From: JBBSVE01 sp038233815 | GTDB lineage: Bacteria; Pseudomonadota; Alphaproteobacteria; Rhodobacterales; Rhodobacteraceae | Reading direction: 5' to 3' | NCBI GenBank assembly: GCA_038233815.1 | Contig: JBBSVE010000056.1 | Coordinates: forward strand, 1 to 17,601 | DNA: 17,601 nt | In this document: one piece after another, positions 14,002 to 17,601 of the stretch | How positions within the stretch are numbered: position 1 is the stretch's first letter | Layout of the letters: each line of letters opens with the position of its first letter | Made by a program: the position numbers and the translations under genes | The notes under the pieces: model-generated | Told to the model about the DNA's origin: nothing | The model's database searches: none | What the model saw: the letters and a program-made list of their open reading frames with translations, nothing else

Positions 14002-14832
14002 CTAAAGCGCGGTCCTGAGATGCCACAGTTCGGGAAACAGCTCCACCTCCAGCATCCGGCGCAGATACTGGACGCCCGCCGTGCCCCCGGTGCCGCGCTT
14101 GAAACCGATGATCCGCTCCACCGTCGTCACGTGGTTGAAGCGCCAGCGGCGGAAGTAATCCTCGAAATCCACCAGCTTCTCGGCCAGCTCATAGGCCTGC
14201 CAATGATGTTCGGGGTCGCGGTAGACCACCTCCCACACCGCCTGCACGCCGGGATCGGGGGTCCAGGTCGCGCGCAGATCGCGGGTCAGGACGTGATCCG
14301 GGATCGGCAGACCCTGACGCGCCAGAAGCCGCAACGCTTCGTCATAGAGACTGGGTCGCGCCAGTTCCGCCTCCAGCAGCGCCACGAGGTCGGGACGGTG
14401 CGCGTGCGGGCCGAGCATGGCCGCGTTGCGGTTGCCCACGGCGAACTCGATCAGCCGGTATTGCCAGGACTGGAAGCCCGAGGATTCGCCCAGATCGTCG
14501 CGGAACCGGGTGTATTCGGACGGCGTCATGGTCCGCAGCACGTCCCACGCATTGTTCAACTGCTCGAAGATCCGCGCCACCCGGGCCAGCATCTTGAACG
14601 CCTCGGGCGCCCGGTCCTCCGCGATGGCGGTGCGCGCGGCCCCGATTTCGTGCAAGGCAAGCCGCATCCAGAGTTCGGAGACCTGATGCTGGATGATGAA
14701 CAGCATCTCGTCGTGGGCATGGGTCAACAGATGCTGCGCGCCCACAATCCGGTCGATCTGCAGATAGTCGCCGTAGGACATATGCCCCTCGAACGACATC
14801 CGCGCGCCCTCGGCGGCGGTGTCGTCCGTCAT
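14002..14832 (-). CDS. kynA: Tryptophan 2,3-dioxygenase
   Basis: This haem enzyme opens the indole ring of L-tryptophan with O2 to N-formylkynurenine, the first step of the kynurenine pathway. The 276-aa protein matches bacterial TDO in length and motifs. MLFIIQHQVSELWMRLALHE contains His49, equivalent to distal His55 of the Xanthomonas enzyme. SGFQSWQYRLIEF follows near 120, and RFNHVTTVERIIGFKRGTGG contains the probable haem ligand His234, then GVQYL. The ATG at 14832 overlaps the kynU stop as ATGA, so the two genes are translationally coupled, with kynU first. There is no kynB (formamidase) beside them, so formylkynurenine must be hydrolysed by an enzyme encoded elsewhere. Confidence 0.96.
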   Translation of the reverse strand: MTDDTAAEGARMSFEGHMSYGDYLQIDRIVGAQHLLTHAHDEMLFIIQHQVSELWMRLALHEIGAARTAIAEDRAPEAFKMLARVARIFEQLNNAWDVLRTMTPSEYTRFRDDLGESSGFQSWQYRLIEFAVGNRNAAMLGPHAHRPDLVALLEAELARPSLYDEALRLLARQGLPIPDHVLTRDLRATWTPDPGVQAVWEVVYRDPEHHWQAYELAEKLVDFEDYFRRWRFNHVTTVERIIGFKRGTGGTAGVQYLRRMLEVELFPELWHLRTAL

Positions 14833-16025
14833 GTCACGCGGGCGCGGGTCTTGAACGCCTCCCGGTCCCAGAGCCGTCCGTCCATGATCCGCGCCATGAC
14901 CGTCACCGCGCCGTCGATCTCCGCCTCGCCGATGTAGAGCGGGGTCACGCCGAAGCGCAGGATGTCGGGTGCGCGGAAGTCGCCGATGACGCCCTCCGCG
15001 ATCAGCGCCTGCATGATGGCGTAGCCCTCCGCGTGCCGAAAGGAGACTTGCGAGCCGCGCGCGTCACGGTCCCGCGTCGTCACCAGTTCGAGGTCGGGGC
15101 ACGCCGCCTCCACCCCCGCGATGAAGCGGTCGATGAGGTCCGCAGACCGGGCGCGCAGGTCGGCCAGATCCACGCCGTCCCAGATATCGAGCGCGGCCTC
15201 GAGGGCGGCCAGTTGCAGGACCGGCGGGGTGCCCACGCGCATCCGTTCGATCCCGTGGCCCGCCTCGTAGTCCGGCTCGAACGCGAAAGGCGCGCGGTGG
15301 CCGAGCCAGCCGGAGAGCGCCGGGCGCGCGGTGTCGGCATGGCGCGGGGCGACGTAGATGAAGGCGGGACCGCCGGGGCCGGAGTTGAGGAACTTGTAGG
15401 TGCAGCCGACCGCGAAATCCGCGCGCGCGCCCGACACATCCACCGGCAGCGCGCCTGCGGAATGGGCGAGATCCCAGACCGTCACCACCCCCGCCGCATG
15501 GGCAACCTTGGTCAGCGCTTTCATGTCGTGAAGCCGCCCGGTGCGGTAATCCACCTCCGTCAGCAGCGTCACGGCGACGGTGTCGTCGATGGCTCCGGCT
15601 ACATCCTCGGGCGCCACCTTGCGCAGAATGTAGCCCTGTCCCAGCAATTCGCAGAGCCCTTCGGCCATGTAGAGGTCGGACGGGAAGTTGCCCGTGTCCG
15701 ACAGGATCACGCGGCGGTCGGGCTTCATTGCGAGCGCTGCGGCCAGCGCTTGGAAGACCTTGATCGACAGCGTGTCGCCCATCACGACGGAGCCGTCCTC
15801 CGCCCCGATCAGCCGTGCCACGCGCGAACCTACACGCGACGGTTGGTCCATCCAGCCCGCCTTGTTCCACCCGGTGATGAGCAGCTTGCCCCATTCTTCC
15901 GTGACCGTCTCCGCCACCCGCGCCGCCGCACTGCGCGGCAGGGGACCAAGCGAGTTGCCGTCGAGGTAGATGACGCCTTCGGGCATCTCGAACAGCATCT
16001 TCGTGGCGGCGAAATCGGTGGTCAT
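14829..16025 (-). CDS. kynU: Kynureninase (PLP-dependent)
   Basis: Kynureninase cleaves L-kynurenine to anthranilate and alanine. The 398-aa protein shows the family order: YLDGNSLGPLP near residues 20-30, FPSD at 114-117, WDLAHSAGALPVD with Asp185 that contacts the PLP ring, CTYKFLNSGPGG with the PLP Lys211, and RMRVGTPPVLQLAALE further on. The start is ATG 16025, with GGAG 9 nt upstream and a promoter just beyond; an upstream reading to 16079 would begin within the promoter region. It is the first gene of a two-gene kynU-kynA operon with an ATGA junction. With KynA and an unlinked formamidase it makes anthranilate, which can feed catabolism or quinolone-type metabolites; which one cannot be judged here. 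Confidence 0.96.
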   Translation of the reverse strand: MTTDFAATKMLFEMPEGVIYLDGNSLGPLPRSAAARVAETVTEEWGKLLITGWNKAGWMDQPSRVGSRVARLIGAEDGSVVMGDTLSIKVFQALAAALAMKPDRRVILSDTGNFPSDLYMAEGLCELLGQGYILRKVAPEDVAGAIDDTVAVTLLTEVDYRTGRLHDMKALTKVAHAAGVVTVWDLAHSAGALPVDVSGARADFAVGCTYKFLNSGPGGPAFIYVAPRHADTARPALSGWLGHRAPFAFEPDYEAGHGIERMRVGTPPVLQLAALEAALDIWDGVDLADLRARSADLIDRFIAGVEAACPDLELVTTRDRDARGSQVSFRHAEGYAIMQALIAEGVIGDFRAPDILRFGVTPLYIGEAEIDGAVTVMARIMDGRLWDREAFKTRARVT

Positions 16026-16057
16026 CGGCGCGGTCTCCGGACGGTTCGGTATGGTCC

Positions 16058-16087
16058 CTGATAGTCCCGGCGCGGGCATCGTTTCAA
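16058..16087 (-). promoter_or_regulatory. Candidate kynUA promoter
   Basis: The minus strand has TTGAAA at 16087-16082 as -35 and TATCAG at 16063-16058 as -10, spaced 18 bp (or CTATCA with 17 bp). Transcription would begin near 16051, a leader of about 25 nt. The -35 hexamer is one half of the inverted repeat at 16082-16095. Confidence 0.5.
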
Positions 16088-16095
16088 GTTTGAAA
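16082..16095. promoter_or_regulatory. Perfect inverted repeat TTTCAA-GT-TTGAAA over the kynU -35, possible operator
   Basis: This AT-rich 14-bp dyad stands out in very GC-rich DNA and covers the proposed -35 of kynU. A factor bound here would block or recruit polymerase. Kyn operons of other bacteria are controlled by Lrp/AsnC-type regulators such as KynR, but no regulator is encoded beside this operon, so the cognate protein is unknown. Confidence 0.4.
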
Positions 16096-16130
16096 TTTTC
16101 CGCATGGGTGGACGCATCCTGCCGTGGCGC

Positions 16131-16159
16131 TTGGCAAAGGGTGCGATGGCGTGTTTAAC
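16131..16159 (+). promoter_or_regulatory. Candidate pntA promoter
   Basis: TTGGCA at 16131-16136 and TTTAAC at 16154-16159 are separated by 17 bp, a fair sigma-70 match. The predicted start is about 16166, with a leader of some 47 nt to the GTG at 16213. A small palindrome TTTGCAAA (16160-16167) sits on the start site. Confidence 0.5.
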
Positions 16160-16200
16160 TTTGCAAAATTCGGGCCTTGCGGCAGGGCACCGGAGCAATC

Positions 16201-16205
16201 GGAGG
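16201..16205 (+). promoter_or_regulatory. Shine-Dalgarno deciding the pntA start
   Basis: GGAGG lies 7 nt before GTG 16213 but only 1 nt before ATG 16207. The spacing therefore favours the GTG as the real initiation codon. Confidence 0.6.
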
Positions 16206-16212
16206 GATGCGA

Positions 16213-17601
16213 GTGAAGATCGGGGCACCGAAAGAGATCGGGACGAACGAGGCGCGCGTGGCGATGACGCCCGATTCTGCCAAGGCCATCGCGAAGCTCG
16301 GCCATACCTCTTTGATCGAGACCGGCGCCGGCTTGCGGGCGGGCTTCACCGACGACGCTTACCGCGCGGCGGGGGTGGAGGTGCTGGACGATGCGGCGGC
16401 CCTCTTTGCGGCCGCCGATGTCGTGGTCAAGGTCCGCCCGCCTGAGGAGGCGGAGGCCCGGATGCTCCGCCACGGGCAGACGCTGATCTCCTTTTTCTAC
16501 CCCGCGCAAAGCGAGGCGCTGCTGGCGTCCGTGGGCGAACGGGGCGCCACCGCCATTGCCATGGACATGGTGCCCCGCATCAGCCGCGCGCAGAAGATGG
16601 ACGCGCTGTCCTCGATGGCCAACATCGCGGGCTACCGCGCGGTGATCGAAGCCGGCAACAACTTCGGGCGCTTCTTTACCGGGCAGGTCACGGCGGCAGG
16701 CAAGGTGCCGCCCGCGAAGGTGCTGGTGATCGGTGCGGGCGTGGCAGGCCTCGCCGCGATCGGCACGGCCACCAGCCTCGGTGCGATGGTCTACGCCTTC
16801 GACGTGCGCCCCGAAGTGTCTGAACAGATCGAAAGCATGGGGGCTGAGTTCGTCTATCTCGACTTTGCCGAGGCCGCCGACGGGGCCGCGACGGGGGGCT
16901 ATGCCGCCCCCTCCAGCCCGGAGTTTCGTGAAAAGCAGCTTGCTAAATTCCGCGAGCTGGCCCCCGAGATGGACATCGTCATCACCACCGCGCTGATCCC
17001 CGGACGGCCCGCGCCGAAGCTGTGGCTCGCCGATATGGTGGCCGCGATGAAGCCCGGATCGGTCGTCGTCGACCTCGCGGCGGAGCGGGGGGGGAACTGC
17101 GACCTCACCGTGCCGGACGAGAAGGTCGTGAGCGACAATGGCGTGACCGTGGTGGGCTATACCGACTTCCCGAGCCGCATGGCCGCACAATCCTCCACGC
17201 TTTATGCCAACAACATCAAGAACATGCTCGCCGACCTGACGCCGGGGAAGGATGGTGCGCTGGTGCAGGACATGGAGGATGACGTGATCCGGGGCGCCAC
17301 CGTGACCTATGCGGGCGCCGTCACCTATCCGCCGCCAAAGCCCAAGGTCGCGGCCATCGCGGTCCAGAAGCCGCGCGAAAAGGCCCGCGTGCCCACGGCC
17401 GAGGAAAAGCGCGCGACGGAGGCCGCGGCCTTCCGCACCCAGTCGCGCACCCAGATCGGGCTGCTGATCGCGGGCGGCGTGCTTATCCTGCTCACCGGCC
17501 TCTTTGCACCGCCGACCTTCATGAGTCATTTCATCGTGTTCGTGCTGGCATGCTTCATCGGATTCTCGGTGATCTGGGGGGTGTCCCATTCGCTCCATAC
17601 C
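16213..17601 (+). CDS. pntA: NAD(P) transhydrogenase subunit alpha, C-terminus cut by window edge
   Basis: PntA is the NAD(H)-binding subunit of the proton-translocating transhydrogenase in the inner membrane, which uses the proton gradient to reduce NADP+ with NADH. The 463 visible residues start with KIGAPKEIGTNEARVAMTP, the family N-terminus. They continue with PRISRAQKMDALSSMANIAGYRA, Rossmann motif GAGVAG at 174-179, and GYTDFPSRMAAQSSTLYANN near 315-335. A polar linker comes next, then membrane segments at about 415-433 and 437-457. The family is about 510-525 aa when fused, so roughly the last 50-60 residues are missing. The linker and membrane part in one chain show the fused PntA form, not the split PntAA/PntAB of Rhodospirillum. 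The start is GTG 16213; ATG 16207 would add two residues. pntB is expected next, outside the window. Confidence 0.95.
   Translation, partial: MKIGAPKEIGTNEARVAMTPDSAKAIAKLGHTSLIETGAGLRAGFTDDAYRAAGVEVLDDAAALFAAADVVVKVRPPEEAEARMLRHGQTLISFFYPAQSEALLASVGERGATAIAMDMVPRISRAQKMDALSSMANIAGYRAVIEAGNNFGRFFTGQVTAAGKVPPAKVLVIGAGVAGLAAIGTATSLGAMVYAFDVRPEVSEQIESMGAEFVYLDFAEAADGAATGGYAAPSSPEFREKQLAKFRELAPEMDIVITTALIPGRPAPKLWLADMVAAMKPGSVVVDLAAERGGNCDLTVPDEKVVSDNGVTVVGYTDFPSRMAAQSSTLYANNIKNMLADLTPGKDGALVQDMEDDVIRGATVTYAGAVTYPPPKPKVAAIAVQKPREKARVPTAEEKRATEAAAFRTQSRTQIGLLIAGGVLILLTGLFAPPTFMSHFIVFVLACFIGFSVIWGVSHSLHT

Noticed and set aside
15033..16061. A long plus-strand frame opposite kynU, and a similar one opposite kynA (13873-14937)
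   Set aside because: Both are complements of strongly recognised enzymes and show no domain features.
16084..17598. A 504-codon minus-strand open frame opposite pntA
   Set aside because: The plus frame is clearly PntA. The minus frame is His/Arg/Gly-rich and is a mirror of GC-rich codon use.
1..17601. Mobile elements, CRISPR arrays, tRNA genes or phage genes
   Set aside because: I saw no transposase or integrase motifs, no regularly spaced repeats and no tRNA-like folds. All gene-sized regions are accounted for by core metabolism genes.

Overview
The window is very GC-rich, densely packed bacterial DNA. Gene content points to an alphaproteobacterium of the Rhodobacteraceae type: an aerobic (CobG/CobN) cobalamin cluster, a kynurenine-pathway pair, a proton-translocating transhydrogenase gene and short intergenic regions. 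That assignment is an inference from gene content and style; no rRNA or other marker is present.

Region 1 (1-11955) is cobalamin (vitamin B12) biosynthesis. A cobalamin riboswitch (about 9547-9740, minus strand) heads a tightly coupled leftward operon: DUF1636 protein, cobW, cobN, cobG, cobH, cobI, cobJ. Its junctions are ATGA, GTGA or TGATG overlaps, or gaps of 1-4 nt. After cobJ the next leftward gene is cobL (cut by the left edge), but the whole 720-nt interval between them is filled by cobK on the opposite strand. cobK overlaps the end of cobJ by 22 bp, and its start codon interlocks with that of cobL in one CATG. On the other side of the riboswitch, cobO and cobQ run rightward. Together these genes cover several corrin-ring methylations (CobI, CobJ, CobL), oxygen-dependent ring contraction (CobG), reduction (CobK), methyl migration (CobH), cobalt insertion (CobN, with CobW as likely metal GTPase), adenosylation (CobO) and amidation (CobQ). 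CobA, CobM, CobF, CobB, CobS/T and the nucleotide-loop genes are not in the window.

Region 2 (11956-13904) holds a rightward class I glutamine-amidotransferase-like hydrolase (PuuD/peptidase C26 family) that converges on a leftward L,D-transpeptidase lipoprotein. A GC-rich hairpin lies between them.

Region 3 (14002-16025) is a leftward kynU-kynA operon (kynureninase and tryptophan 2,3-dioxygenase, ATGA overlap) for tryptophan breakdown towards anthranilate. A perfect TTTCAA-GT-TTGAAA dyad sits on the proposed -35 of its promoter.

Region 4 (16213 to the right edge) is the start of pntA, the alpha subunit of NAD(P) transhydrogenase, divergent from kynU and cut off within its membrane part.

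Most of this is recognisable metabolism. I found no mobile element, CRISPR array, tRNA or clearly new protein system. The strongest unusual feature is the architecture at cobJ/cobK/cobL, which looks like a noncontiguous operon with an antisense gene embedded in a B12-riboswitch transcript.
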